Source: Leucaena leucocephala
Lineage: Eukaryota > Streptophyta > Magnoliopsida > Fabales > Fabaceae
Reading direction: 5' to 3'
Assembly: GCA_037074615.1 (NCBI GenBank)
Contig: CM073522.1
Location: 23,868,962-23,932,961, forward strand
DNA length: 64,000 nt
The stretch's first letter is position 1. The number at the start of each line of letters is the position of its first letter. Of this stretch, positions 35,850 to 48,649 are shown in pieces. The translations under genes were made by a program, and so were the position numbers. The notes below the pieces were generated by a model. It was not told where the DNA came from. It did no database searches and was given only the letters and a program-made list of their open reading frames with translations.

Positions 35850-36950
35850 ACTAAAATATCCTGAAAGTTTTTATAAAAGAGCACTTAGTATCTAGAAGTT
35901 TTTTTGTTCTAATATGTCCTGAGAGTATAATTTTGGAGTATTTCTACCTCTGCCATTAAAGAGGTTAATTTTGACCGTTAGTTGACAAATATGCTAACGT
36001 GGCACCTATATCATCTTTTATTTTGAGTTAAGGTGTAAATTTGTCTTGGATATTTTCACTCATGAGCGTCGAATATCTGAAACTTTTTGTTTGTTCAGTG
36101 TCACTCTAACTGTTATTCAGATTCAATTTGACTATCAGTTGATTAAATATGCTAAGCTTGTTAGTTCACGTGTCACCCACTCTACTTTTTTCTAATCAAA
36201 TTTATAAATAAAGAAAAAAAAATATGCATCCCTCCAAGATCCATCATTATCACAATATTGATCTTGGGAGACCATACTCTGGTAGCATCACAAAAATTAA
36301 CATAGGGTAATTTTATATGTCATCTTCTTATATTTATAAGATAACATATATATGTAGTTATTCCTAAAATTAATCCCGTCATTCATCTCTTTCAAGAATT
36401 CTCATGAATTCTCTTGTATGTGTATTTTATATAATTTTTCTACTCTACTTTTCTGTTTAAAAAAAGTTATCAAAGTAGAGTATGATTTTCTAAGAGCGAT
36501 ACTTTGTTAACCGAAGAGTTTTGAGGGTTGATTTTTTTTAATGTTTCTTTATTTATATATCCAACTTAAAAATAAAATAAATGACACATGGACTTGCCAA
36601 CTCAACATTTTTATCCAATTGACAGTCAAATTGAACTTGAATAACGGTCGAGACAACATTGAACAAAAAAAAACTTTTGAATATATGACGCTCCTTAGTG
36701 AAAATTTCTAGAATAAATTTATACTTTAACTTAAAATAAAAGGTACTATGGATGACACGTCAACATATTGATCAACTAGCAGTTAAATTAATTTTTTTAA
36801 TGGTAGGAGGTAGAAATTTATGAAATTACACTTTCAAGAGATATTAGAACCCATAAAAACTTTCAAAGTAATGGGTGCTCCTTCATGTCCAAAAAAAATT
36901 CTGAGTAATAGGGGCTCCGTCATGAAAATTTTCAGGACATTTTCAGACTT
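35850..36950. repeat. Foldback element, about 1.1 kb with 350-bp arms
   Basis: The left arm 35,850-36,200 and right arm 36,570-36,950 are inverted copies. Examples are GACCGTTAGTTGACAAATATGC against the reverse of GCATATTGATCAACTAGCAG-type sequence, TTATTTTGAGTTAAGGTGTA against its counterpart near 36,735, and CACGTGTCACC against GACACATGGAC. The loop (36,200-36,570) has no coding capacity. Class uncertain (MULE-like or foldback). Confidence 0.65.
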
Positions 36951-37880
36951 TAACTCATTAAAAAAATTATATAACTTTAATAAGATTTAAAAGAATTTTT
37001 TATTATTTACTCAAAAATCACCAAGGACAAAGAAATGGACTTAAATTTACTTAAAACAAGGTTGAGTGTCTTATGAATGTAAAAATTATATGGGAGAAAT
37101 ATTTAATTAAATCAGACAATATTTAAATTTGGTCTAATAATATCTTGTATCAATTAATTTTATCAAAGGGAAAAGGACTTGCTTTCAATTTTTCAAAGTG
37201 TCAGTATCACCAGTTGAAGTGATGGGAAAAGATCGATATGGTGATAGGGGTTTGTGATTCACTAAAGCAAATTATCGTTCCAATAGTGTGTCAAAATTTA
37301 GGGGGTTTTAGTATTGTTCCACTTTCTTCAGGACTATTCTTTTTGTCCGACACTTTTTGATTTCAAAGACATCTTTATGCGTTAATGAGAGTACTTTAAT
37401 TATACTTTTCCTAATTATTAAGTTCGCTCCTTTTTCTTTCTTCAGCCATTAGAAAATATTCATTGTGATTTATATATATATATTGTATTTAATAGAATAT
37501 TTTTAAAAAAAAATAAATAAAAACCTTATTTACAAGTTTATGTGCCCATCGGCACCCCATTAGTCCATTACTACGTTAACAAGAAGGTTATCAGGTTTGT
37601 AACAAAAAAAAAATGAAAAGTGAGGTTATAAAATATTAATAAAGAGAAGATATAAAATAAAAGAGTAACAAAAATTAATTAAAACATTTTAACCCTATTT
37701 TTCTAATTGTTTTCAAATCTAACTAAAAATACTTCTCCCCCGTCCCCCTTCAAATCCCTCAGCCCTTAAAATCACTTTCTACTTTGTATAAATCGTGAGT
37801 AGTGATTCCTAGTGAAAACATTGATCATGTAATGATGTGGACCCAATAGGAACTTATCCATAGAAAATACTTTTGGAAAT
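36951..37880. other. AT-rich intergenic DNA
   Basis: Apart from the MITE-related stretch at about 37,600-37,780, nothing could be assigned. Confidence 0.35.
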
Positions 37881-37892
37881 AACACCCACAAA

Positions 37893-38074
37893 CCAACGGG
37901 TTGGTCCGAGTGGTAAGCGATTCAATATCGCTTAAGTGAGGTCTCGAGTTTGAGCCTTAGCGTACGCAGAAAATCCTCGTTGGGAGACTCACCTACTATA
38001 GCCAGGTGCGCGACGCGGGTCAGATCCGGATATAGTCGGGATAAAGCTCCAGTGAACCGGGTAGGCAACAAAAA
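37893..38074 (+). mobile_element. tRNA-derived SINE with perfect 12-bp target-site duplication
   Basis: A box TGGTCCGAGTGG at 37902-37913 and B box-like GAGTTTGAGCC at 37946-37956, about 33 bp apart, form an RNA polymerase III internal promoter as in tRNA-derived plant SINEs. The body is GC-richer than its surroundings and ends GGGTAGGCAACAAAA. The element is bracketed by the 12-bp direct repeat AACACCCACAAA at 37881-37892 and 38075-38086, showing target-primed insertion. It makes no protein and would depend on a LINE for movement. Confidence 0.85.
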
Positions 38075-38283
38075 AACACCCACAAATTCTAAAATAAGCC
38101 GAGTTATTGAATAGGGAAGGGTTGAAGTTTTACGACTGGCTGTGATACGAAACTTGTTCTAAAAATTCCAAAAATTATAAAAAAAAATCAACAATTACTA
38201 AAGCAAATGAAACAATAAAAAAATAAAAATAAGAAAGAAAAGATAAATCTAAACAGGAGGAATCTAATAAACAAACATTTTAA

Positions 38284-38807
38284 GTGTGTGTTTGGATATC
38301 AATTCTAAGAATTGATTTTAGCTAAAATCTCGGTTTAGAAAATTTTTACACAAACAGTCATTTTTGTTGAGAATTGATTTTGGGTAAAACCTCAGTTTGA
38401 AACCTAGGTTTTGGATAAGCCACTGAAAATAACTTTTGTTTTGAAACTTAGGTTATGGATTATCCAATTACTATTTACCCCTACTTTTTCTTACACCTTC
38501 TCTCCTCTCTTATCTCTCTTTTTCTCTTTCCTCTCTCTTCTCTTATCTCTCTTTTTCTCTCTCATCTCTCATCTCTACACTCTCTTCTCTCTTCCCTTTC
38601 TTCCCTATCATCTTTCTTCTCTCTTACTTTTAATCAAATCATACACTTTTTGGTAGTTTACCAATATAAAAAATATTCTGCTACTAATCATCCAAACATC
38701 TCTATTCCTAAAATCTATTCTTCCCAAAATCTATTCTTCTCAAAATATATTCTCCAAAATCTATTCTTCTCAAAATCTATTCTCTAAAAGCTAATCCAAA
38801 CACACCC
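38284..38807. mobile_element. Tourist-like (PIF/Harbinger) MITE, 524 bp
   Basis: The terminal repeats GTGTGTGTTTGGAT and, reversed, GGGTGTGTTTGGAT match at 12 of 14 positions and are flanked by TAA at 38281-38283 and 38808-38810. The TAA duplication is the PIF/Harbinger signature. The interior is CT-rich, so the 110- and 81-codon frames over it are low-complexity artefacts. Confidence 0.75.
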
Positions 38808-38810
38808 TAA

Positions 38811-39589
38811 ATAACACAAGTATGCGAAACTCAACATACAATAGTTCAAGAATTCCAAGTATATCAATCTCTTAGTATTCTATCAAGAATATATAACAAC
38901 AAGTAAATATTTAACCTAAAAATTTATTTTTCTTTATAACTTGATAACTTTTACAATTGGATACAACTTGTTTGTAAAGGACAAATTTGTTAATCTTAAA
39001 GACTCTAAAGAATTAAAAAATAATAATTCTAAAATATTTTAAAGATAAGATAACATATTTATTTAAAGGGTTAAGATATAAAAATAGCTATAAATTGTAC
39101 CTAAAAGTGCTGCTAACACTATATTCAATCCTCAGGAACAAAAATGCCTATAAAAAATTAAAAATTGAGTAAAAATATCACCACAATTAAAAATGCTTAT
39201 GTTGGCCATTAAATTAAAAAATATTTATATATTTTAAAAGTATCATATCATCTAAATTTTACACAATTAAAATATAATAATTCTGATAATTCATATAAAA
39301 AATTTATAATTTTTTTTATATTTTAGAAAATAAAATTTTATTTAAACTAAATTAAGAAATTTATTTTTTTAAAATAAAATATAATATGATTGGTTCGTAT
39401 AAGTCATCAATTTATTAAAATTAAAATATAATAAATTGTTATATTTTATTTAAAAAAAATTCATACAGACGGTCGTATTCCTGCAGTAATTCTACCGTTA
39501 AATATACTCTTTTTGACCGAAGATGCTTACATAGAGTCTGATGTGGCAATGAAAATGGCTCAAGTGTCGAGGGGAAAAACACACCACCT
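38811..39589. other. AT-rich intergenic DNA
   Basis: No feature could be supported; A/T homopolymers are frequent. Confidence 0.35.
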
Positions 39590-40345
39590 CATGTGATATT
39601 AATCATATACGTCACTTTCTCTCTCTTCTCTACCCCTACATCTCCTTCTCTCTTTTCCTTTCCCAAAATCTTCTTCATCTCCTCCGATCACCAGTGAAGA
39701 ACCATCAAGGAGGGTCAGCTTGAAGAACCGTGGAAGCAAATCATCATAATCAAACACAATATAATCAATCTAGAAACAATCAACCTCAATAATATCACAC
39801 CGACATAACAAACGAAATTAAAAAAAAAAATCGTGTCTTGAACCCCCAAGAGGATGACGAAACTGAGCTACGCAGCTACAAGACCCATTCCCATCGACAC
39901 TCCGATTATCACCAAATGAAAGATTATTCCAATGTCAAGCACCTGAGACACCAATCTCTGCTTCAATTTTGCCATTTCCTCAGCCGCTTCTCGTTCCCTT
40001 TCAAAACTCGTCCCCATCTCGGCCTTTATCTCGCCCGATTCCAGCTTCTCCTGCGCTCCAACCAGTGCGTACTGAGTCTGTGCGTTCGAGTTGCAAGTGT
40101 GACTGCTCCACGTGCGAGCTCACTGCGATGTCGACGAACAGAGCCATCAGATTGGAGGAAGGAACGGAGAAGACGAAAGTCATTCGTGCGTGGTTAAAGA
40201 TGAAGGTTGGTGGTCGATGCTGCCGCCGTTGCACTGGGCTGTGCTTGACGTCGTCACTGCCGTTAGGTGGGGGCGTAGATCTCACCTTTGGTGGCATGGG
40301 GTGGCCAGGAAATTGAAAGGGAAGAGACGGGTAAAACAGGGAAAA
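39590..40345. other. GC-richer segment with overlapping frames on both strands, origin unknown
   Basis: In otherwise AT-rich DNA this block has balanced composition and open frames of 92-119 codons on both strands (for example 39838-40197 plus, 40001-40357 minus). None resembles a family I recognise. The frames overlap each other, have no clear splice context and no codon-use preference I can see. A captured gene fragment carried by a non-autonomous transposon is one explanation, but no terminal repeats were found. Confidence 0.35.
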
Positions 40346-40572
40346 GCGGATAAACAACTAACAAATTTAAAAGATAATTCAAATATATAAAATCTTCCAA
40401 ATAATCTAATAAATATAAAATAACCCTTTTAAATAATAAAATTATATAGAAAATAAAAATAAAATGATTTAATAGATAACTCTTTTAAACATGATCTTTT
40501 AATTATTATTTTTTTATATGAGCCTTTCAAAAAATGAATGCCACGTAGAATATATTTTACCCTCCGGATTCT

Positions 40573-40634
40573 TATTATGTAACACGCATTTTTAGCTTAA
40601 TACTAGTCCACATAACACGCATTTTTAGCTTACG
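40573..40634 (+). repeat. Direct repeat of ACACGCATTTTTAGCTTA
   Basis: The word occurs at about 40,580 and 40,614, and again at about 41,556 on the far side of a MITE, each with a nearby ACTAGTCC. It is an old tandem duplication opened by the MITE at 40635-41360. Confidence 0.65.
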
Positions 40635-41360
40635 TGCCTGTTTAGATTTTACTTAAACTTTAATTTTAAAAAAAAATTGACTTAAATATTAATTTAATTT
40701 TTTTTTAAAATAAACAATCATATTTGTCCAAAATGACTTATGGATCAAACCATAGTTTTAGATAAGCTACTGAAAATACCTTCTAGGACAGTAAACAGTC
40801 TTATAGATTACCTAATTACTATTTTACACTTATTTTTTTTATACTATATCTCCTCTCCACACTCCTCTCTCTCTCTCCCCCCCTATTCTCTCTCTTCTGC
40901 TTCTTCTTCGACTTTCCGTCAAGCTTCTTCTCTTCCTTCTCAGTCGTCATCATGTGCTTCATCCTATGCAACTCGCCGTCAAGTTTATTTTCCCTCGCCG
41001 TCGCTAGTCACCAGTTGAAGAAGAAGACGCACAGGATGATGATGAACGGAGGTCGCTAGCACTGGTCTTCAGTTCCTAGTCACCATCGCTTTGTGAATCG
41101 ACTGTGGAGGAGAGTAGGAGGAGCTAGTCGTCGTTGGTCTTTCTGCTTCTTCTTCTTTACATATTTTTTAATTATTATTTTATCTTATACATTTTTTGGT
41201 AATTTACCAATCACAAAATCTTTTTCATAATAACTATCCAAACACTTATTTATTCATAATCACTTTTTTATAAGTCATTCTCTATAAAAAAAATTAAAAA
41301 TTGTTTAAAATTCTTTTTTTTTTATATTATTTTTTAAAAATCAATTCAAACGGGCCAACC
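40635..41360. mobile_element. MITE of the same family as 30672, reverse orientation
   Basis: The left end GTGCCTGTTTAGATTTTACT pairs imperfectly with the reversed right end GGCCCGTTTGAATTGATTTT. It contains the family core in reverse (GGTAATTTACCAATCACAAA, TAATAACTATCCAAACAC). The frame at 40740-41018 lies in its CT-rich, serine-coding part and is not a gene. Confidence 0.6.
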
Positions 41361-41364
41361 CCTA

Positions 41365-41760
41365 GTCCAAGTCTTCTAGCATGGCTTGGCAAGGCACAAA
41401 ACAGATGGTAGCGTGTCAATTGTCAGGTTTAATTTTATGGGAGACTAGCCGATTTTCTTCTTTGTTTTTTGTTCTTTTATTTTTAGAACAACTATATAAC
41501 TTCACCTGTAGGAAAGAAAACTTTGAAATAAGGTTTTGCCGTCCAATATCCCGTGACACGCATTTTTAGCTTACGACTAGTCCAAGTCTTCTAGCATGGC
41601 TTGGCAATGGACAAAACAGATGGTAGGTTTAATTTTATGGGAGACTAGCCGATTTTCTTCGTTGTTTTTTGTTCTTTTATTTTTAGAAAAACTATATAAC
41701 TTCACTTGTAGGAAATAAAACTTTGAAATAAGGTTTTTCCCCCTACAGATTAATCAATTT
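41365..41760 (+). repeat. Imperfect tandem duplication (about 210-bp unit)
   Basis: AGTCCAAGTCTTCTAGCATGG begins copy one at about 41,367 and copy two at about 41,579. Both continue through GGAGACTAGCCGATTTTCTT and TTTGAAATAAGGTTTT. Copy two lacks about 17 bases (near GCGTGTCAATTGTCAG). No coding role is seen. Confidence 0.75.
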
Positions 41761-42194
41761 TAATTTAACCCCCCAATCATCTTTTCTTTTTTCTTAAATT
41801 GGATGTGCACTCGTACAAACTATCTAAAATTATAAACGAGATTAAATCAAACTGATTAATTGGCCCAAATGATCTATCTGTCAACTTATTAGTTAGCATG
41901 TGTTTTGTCTTTATCAATTAAAATGAAGCTATTTTATCAATAAGAGTTGAATTTACCAGAAGGAACTAGTCTTTTATAATAAAATTATAAATAAAACTGA
42001 ACTTACATTCTCCTACTTGTAACAAAATTTCATGCTATAAGTTTATTGGCTCAATCATCTATCCACGAGCATATTAGCTAGGATGTGTTTTGCTTCAATG
42101 ATAAAAATGAAGTCCTTTTGATGAGTGTGCCAATTGGCATATCAATCTAACAGTCTTCACACTCCAAAGGCTGCCATCTCTGGTTATGGTTAGG
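41761..42194. other. AT-rich intergenic DNA
   Basis: Nothing assignable. Confidence 0.35.
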
Positions 42195-42507
42195 AGATAT
42201 AGGGTCGTTTTGTTTAGTTTTTGGAGAAGTTCTTATGGAGAATAAGTAATTTAAAAGTTATTTTGGATAAACTCTTCTAGATAAGAGCTTATGAAAAAAA
42301 AAGTGATTTTGAATAAAATGAATGTTTAGATGATGGTTCTTACTAAAATGAATTTTATGATTGATAAATTTTCAGAAAATGTATTAGGTGAAAAAAAATA
42401 ATTCCGATCACTGTTCATCTCTTCCACTGTCGTCATCTCTCCTCTGCCATGCGTTGCTTTGAAGAAGAAGAATACAGCAACGACAGCAGATGACGATGAC
42501 AGCAGAG
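42195..42507. mobile_element. Left half of a MITE split by the LTR element
   Basis: It carries the family core (GTTTAGATGATGGTTCTTAC, AAATTTTCAGAAAATG). It ends at the CAAAG target duplication of the LTR element that begins at 42513; the right half continues at 51796. Confidence 0.65.
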
Positions 42508-42512
42508 CAAAG

Positions 42513-44942
42513 TGTTAGACTATAATATTTTAATATGACAAATGATTTAAATGATTTTTAAAAAGTACTTTTAACTTAGCTTATTTGTTTATGATAAAGA
42601 GTATTTATCGATAAGGGGTTTGATCAATAAGCTCTTTGATAAATGAGAAAGAAATTTGAGAAGAAAATATATTTTCTGAAGTGAAATCGAAGCCTTATTC
42701 GATAAGGCTACTTATCGATAAAGCTTTCGATAAATGAATAATAGAATCTATTTTAGAAAAAGTCTGAGTCTTGGTTTGAAACTTTAATTCTTTGAGGACT
42801 TATTCGATAAGATTGTTTATCGAAGAAGCCTTCGATCAATAAGAAAATGACTCAGTGATTTAAATGAATGAAATTTTTGAGGTATTTATCGAGTAAGAGT
42901 TTGATCGATAAAGACTTCGATCAAGAAGTGTTTGAGAAAATAGTTTTTAAAAATGAATTTATCGAAGCATTACTCGAAAAATGGATTTATCAATAAAGCT
43001 TCCGATAAATAAATTAAAATCAAATGTTTTCTATTTTTTAAAGAACTTATCAATTTATTGATAAGATATTCGATAAATACTGAGTCGTTTGTTTGAACTA
43101 TATTTTCAAGACTCATTTATTGAAAAATTATTCGATAAGGGAATTTATCGAAGAACACTTCGATACATAAAAAAAAATTATAGTTTATAAAGAACTCTGA
43201 AATGTTGATTTGATAAATGATTTTTGACGGTGATTTATTACTTATAATGTTGCTAAGTTGTTTGAATTATCTATTTCTCAAAGTACTTTAAGCAATCTTA
43301 CAAAAAGGAGATTAAATATGAAAAAAGAAAGTCTGACATTGCTCTTCTAATTTTTATTAATAAGCCTATTTATCAAAAAAATTCCATAAATTGGATATTC
43401 TAAAATATGAAATTATGATATTTATCGAATAGCTATTCGATTAGGTCATTTATTGAAGTCCTTTTCAATAAGGACTTCAATAAATGAAAAAAAAATTCAG
43501 ATTCTGAAGTTATTAAAGATTTATCAAATGATTCTTTCTGTAATCTTAATAAGCTTATAACTTGTTTTGATTTGCTAAATTATCTTATGAATTATTGTTT
43601 TCAAATATATTACATGGTTTGAGAAAAAGATTAAAAGATCAAAGAATTATTGAAAGTATGTTCTTCAGCATTTATCGATAAGTTATTCGATAAGTCTATT
43701 TATCGAAGAACACTTTAATAGATTAGCTATTGTGAAATATTTTGAAATATGTCGATAAGTCTGAAAACGGTTTTAGAAAATGCTATTTTTCAAGGAGTTT
43801 TTCGATAAGGTTGTTTATCGAAGTTATATTTGATAAATCTAGAACTGTTTCAGTGCAATTCATTTAAGATTTATCAAAATCCTTTTTCATAAGGCTGTTT
43901 ATCTAAGTCCTATTCGATAAATCTGAAGCTGTTTCAATAAGACACATTTTCAATAAACATTTCGATAAATTAAAATTGATCTATGACAAGATTTTTAAAC
44001 CAAACTTTAACAGAATTTGATGTTTAAATCTAAATCATTTGGAAACAATTGCTATATGCTTATACAATTTATATATTTTTTCTAAAGTATATTTCTAAAT
44101 CATTTTCAGGTATAAAGAAGATCAAACAAAGAAGATCATAAAAAGTGAAATCTATCATAATGTATACGTCAACAATAATGGCTATATTCATCAACGGCTA
44201 CTCCAACGGCTATCTAACGGTCTTATGAAGAATTAATTTATAAAAGAAGTTAGAGAGAAAAAACTGAAGCTGACAATAGAACAAAGCCAAGAGACATAAG
44301 AGCCAAAAAGAGATACACAACAATGCATTATGATTATAAGCAGTCTTAGTTACTGATAGTCTTTGTGTCACTCTGTTTCTCATTTTTTGAGTAGAGCTCG
44401 TTGGATTCTTTGAGAGAGAAACTTAGAGAGTCTGTACTTAAATGATTATCACAATACCTATACTGAGAGAGCATAGTCTTGTAATTAAACATTTTTCTGA
44501 CTTGCTTAAGAGTGTGTGTCTTTCAAGCGAAAAATTACCTTAAAAGTTGTAAGGGAGAGTGAGAGGGATTTTCATGGGATATTACTTACGGGTTATAAGG
44601 GGGAATGAGAGGATTCTCATGGCTGATACCTTACAAGTTGTAAGGGGAAGTAAGAGGGATTCTCACGTTGATGTACTAAAGCGCCAAGAGCCTGGTTAAT
44701 ATTGGAAGATAGTGGAACACTCAGAGGAACTCTAGGGACTTGACATAGGCCAAGTGGTTCGAATGAACCAGTATAAATTGTCGGTGGTCAACTTATCATT
44801 TATCTGCTTTATTAGCCTTTCTGCAATCAGTGATATCCTTCTAAACTTAATATTTTGATTTTATTTTAAAGTTCTTAAAATTTTCTAATTTTACAAAATC
44901 ACCCAATTCACCCACCTCTTGGATGAAACAACCATTTTAACA
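42513..44942 (+). mobile_element. 5' LTR (2,430 bp) of a Copia-like retrotransposon
   Basis: It starts TGTTAGAC, ends TTTTAACA, is preceded by CAAAG (42508-42512) and followed two bases later by a tRNA-Met-type primer-binding site. From 42,600 to 43,980 it is packed with TTATCGA/TCGATAA words, many paired as inverted repeats (full TTATCGATAA at 42605 and 42712). The TATA box TATAAAA is at 44239-44245. The GAGAG and ACAATACC region after it is the transcribed part. Frames inside are chance. Confidence 0.85.
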
Positions 44943-47400
44943 TTTGTTATCAGAGCGGGTCACTTGTTTAAAGGATCTAATGATCTCAAGTGCAAAGATC
45001 ATGGCTGTATATGAAGGTTTTAATTATATTATTCCTCATTTTCTGAAAAATATTGATTCTTGTTTTTAGAAAGCCCGAATAATGATATGTTTAAAAACTG
45101 TTGATTTTGATATGAGATATATTTTTACAAATGATTTTGATTTTAGAATTAGAAAGGATTACATTGAAAAAGAAAAGAAAATGTATTTTTTGAACATTAG
45201 AGAAATGGAAATACTGTATAGCAGTTTAACTGAGAATGATTATGAGAAAATTAAATCTTGCTCTAATGCTAAAGATATTTTAAATACTCAATTGCTAGAG
45301 CTACACAGAACACCAATAAAGAAAAGTAATGAAGACAAAGAAGAATAGCTCATCGCATCTCGATGAACTAACACAGAGTACCATTTAACTACTTTGATGA
45401 GAACAAGAAAAATTGGATGTCTCAAGCTCAAAGTAGATTGCAAGATTCCAAAGCAAGAAATCCAAAGTCTCAACATCACAAAAGATATGCATCGGGGACT
45501 ATGCTCAAAAGAAAGGTATTAAAATTTATCCCCACTCACCTGCACTACATTAAACAGACAAGGTATGTTAAAAGTAGGTGAGACAAAATACAGAGTCAAT
45601 CATCATATTTGACTCTATATGATTTTGAAAACTCATGAAAGACTTTAGAAATGAATATTGCACTACTATGAAATTATATTTTTATTAGAAAATCTATTTG
45701 ACAAATATATTTGCAAAAAAATTGTAATATTCAATAATTTAATTCTTAGTGCATACATGATTCTAAAAAGAAGATATCTTTTATATGCATAAAGTAATTA
45801 TACCCAATTGATTTAAATTGGTTATATCTAATAGAGAATGTGAGTTATGTAATTCCTACAAACTAATCATTGATGGATCCATGCAAAGCTAGATACCAGA
45901 GAAGAAAACTAGTTTAATTGTTTTGTACGAATCTGATTGAAAGGTTTATCTCAAGATTTGTGGCTACAAAGAGAAATAACTTAAATCTTGATGAAGATGA
46001 AGCTTGAATTTTTTGTACTGAATGTGCAAGAAAGATCAATATCAATTCACCAGAATCAAGCTAGTTGTCACAAGGATAAGAGGAAACATGGTGAAATCTA
46101 ACGCTTACCTCTTTATTATGCTTAAATTCTCAATTGGGGTAATGAATACTTGTTCCTTATTGGACTCATTTAGCAATCAAATTTTCAAAACAAAAAAAAA
46201 TATTTTAATATTGCTAAATGGATTATAAAATGAAACTATGTATGTATTCTATACTTATATTTTTCAAATACATAATTTAAATTGATACATGATTTTCAAT
46301 TCATAAATTGATTTATAAATGTGCATATTCATTTCAACTCTTGCATAAAATATTTTAGTTGTACAAAATATATATAAATGATTTTGAAAATCTGTGTTTT
46401 TGAAATGAATGGACATCAGTATTGGAATTAATACATTTAAATAGAAATTTCAAATATACTCTAAAATCTATTTGACAGAGTCATCATCTTAATGCTATCA
46501 AATGCTTGAACTCATTATCCTTTAATGAGATAACCATTCTTTTGTTTAACAAAGTTAATCATCTATATAAAATTCAAACTTACCTATTCAGAAAAAGAAT
46601 TATTCTAGAATATCATAACCTTATGCTTAAAAAGTTTATTCACTAGAATAAATTTGCTACTCTGGTCATTTGGACAAACAAGTTAATGTGCTTCATTGTT
46701 CAAACATCATTTCAAAAATGAGCAAAGTCTTTGAACCTTCATCATTATGTTTATTTAGCTGATATCCTATCCTATATGACTTTTGTTCTTAGAAAATTTC
46801 TAGACATGTTAACATTGTTGTTCAACATGCAATCTTACAAAAATATTCTTCTCCAATATGACGACCTCCAATATTTCTATAAAATTAATTTTTCAAGGTC
46901 TATATTTTTTAAAAATAACTTTAGATTTTGAAAGAAACATTATCTTCAAGAGAGAGTTTCATATTTAAATATGCATTATCTTTCAAAAGCTCATCCTCTT
47001 GATATATTCATACATGCTCATTGTGAATTCATTAGTTTTAATGATGAGATGTTATATGTTATATGGTCTCATATATAAGTAGAATTTATTCTATATATGA
47101 CCATACTAACAATTCTCCAAGAAAAAAAGAAATTTGCATTTATGATATGAGAATAAAGATATATCTCAATGAACTACACGGAAGATACATCAAGTTTAAG
47201 ATCTGATGATCATGTGGAGACAAGGGAGCACTGGAGCTACAACATTCATTTGGATCATCATCTATGACAATACAAAAATTGCTCAAACACAATAAGAGAG
47301 GAAGGAAAAGAATTTCAACGATCAACTCAGCAAGTTGCCAAAATAAAGTGAGTATTTATACACCCTCTCTTTATATTGAATATATCTGAGCTATTTTGAT
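44943..47400 (+). pseudogene. Internal region of the Copia-like element with gag remnant
   Basis: Near 45,068-45,348 the translation KARIMICLKTVDFD...NIREMEILYSSLTENDYEK...CSNAKDILNTQLLELH resembles the N-terminus of plant Copia-type gag (DUF4219/UBN2 region). It breaks off at a stop after GAAGAATAG. Beyond this the sequence to 47,400 is AT-rich without protease, integrase or reverse transcriptase motifs; the 60-70-codon frames have no family signal. The element is therefore defective, or it was always non-autonomous. Confidence 0.6.
44945..44956 (+). other. Primer-binding site (tRNA-Met type)
   Basis: TGTTATCAGAGC, one base from the usual TGGTATCAGAGC, lies just inside the 5' LTR. It confirms plus orientation. 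Confidence 0.78.
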
Positions 47401-47900
47401 GATAATATTTTTTATTATATATATGTCTATGTGTTAAAATATTGTTCTTGAAATTCATTATTTAAAAAAATATATCATACAAATTTGTGAAAGAAGTCAT
47501 GAATTTATCGAAGAAGTTATCGATAAAGGTTCTTATTCGATAAAGGCTTCAATAATAATAAACTAATTTAAAGATTTTGTGAAGTGTTAAAATTAAAATT
47601 TATCGAACATCTTAACGATAAATATTCTTATTGAAAAGCTATTCGATAAATTAGTCATCTCTATTAAAAGAAATGACATTTTCTGATCGAATAACAATTT
47701 GATAAAGATATTTTTTAAAGGATTTTTCGATCAATCTTGTGTGAAAAATGTAGTATTTATCGAAGAATTTATCGATAACTTGGCTTATAGAAGAGCTATT
47801 CGATAAATTTATAGTCGTTGCTTGAAGATTTATCGGTAAACATTTTGAATAAGGTACTTATCGAATGACTTCAATAAATCATCAGTTTTAAATGCAGAAT
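47401..47900 (+). repeat. Extra block of TTATCGA/TCGATAA repeats inside the element
   Basis: At 47,505-47,870 the same TTATCGAAGAAG..TTATCGATAAAGG..TTCGATAAA words as in the LTR appear. They suggest an LTR fragment or a second array in the internal region. Confidence 0.6.
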
Positions 47901-48649
47901 TATAACGTTACTTGTTATTTCATCAAAGCCCTATTTGAAATTTTTTTGTGTTCTGAAACTAAAATTCCATGACTATTTTTTACCTTCAATTCATCCTTTA
48001 AAACCACCCTAAACCTCTTCCCTAACCTCTCCAACCCGATGAAGTTCCATGAGAATTGATGGGGAATCAATCTCTCATATAATCCAGAGGTAGTGCGAAG
48101 ATTTTATGAAGATATATGATGAAGCCACTCCTATCCCTTAACCTCAACTGGTGTCTTTCTTCCTTCCATGCAACAATAGGTTATTTGGAGAAGGAATAGA
48201 AAGAGATAAAAATACTAAAATTTTGGGCTGAATAAATTCACCGAATGAGAATCATACTACCCTTGCCAGCTGGTGGCAAGAGAGCTTAGGATAGGTCACA
48301 AACAGTGCATCCAAATGAGGTACAATCATATGCAGGTCTAACTCAACTCTCAACAGCTCCATTATTTGCCCAAGTTGTAATGCATCAACTCGTTCAACAG
48401 GAGTTGAAGAGTTTTAATGACAACCTACGGGTTCAAGAGAGTACTCAGGTTATAGTTCATAATATTTGAGAGATGCTAAATGAATTTGGTCAATCCTTTG
48501 AGAATAAGCTTATTTCTGAAATTGTCAAACATCATGAGGTAACCAATGAGTAAATCAAAACTCTCAACATGTCATTGGCAAGGTATGGGGGTCTTAAGAC
48601 AATAAGTTATAAGTTCCAACATCTTCTTCTAGGTTGAACAACTCTTGGC
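47901..48649 (+). pseudogene. Fragment resembling 'putative plant transposon protein' ORF
   Basis: From about 48,039 one frame reads MKFHEN, stop, WGINLSYNPEVVRRFYEDI, the style of the retroelement-linked plant domain often annotated as putative plant transposon protein. At 48,305-48,600 another stretch reads VHPNEVQSYAGLTQLSTAPL, QLVQQELKSFNDNLRVQEST and EMLNEFGQSFENKLISEIVK, broken by stops. It continues after the solo LTR at 50142 with a proline/serine-rich tail (PESFAPKEVPPSTSEQILPP). Function unknown; disabled. Confidence 0.5.

Noticed and set aside
38411..38787. Serine/leucine-rich membrane-like proteins
   Set aside because: Translation of CT-rich MITE sequence; two frames overlap and neither has a start context or homologue.
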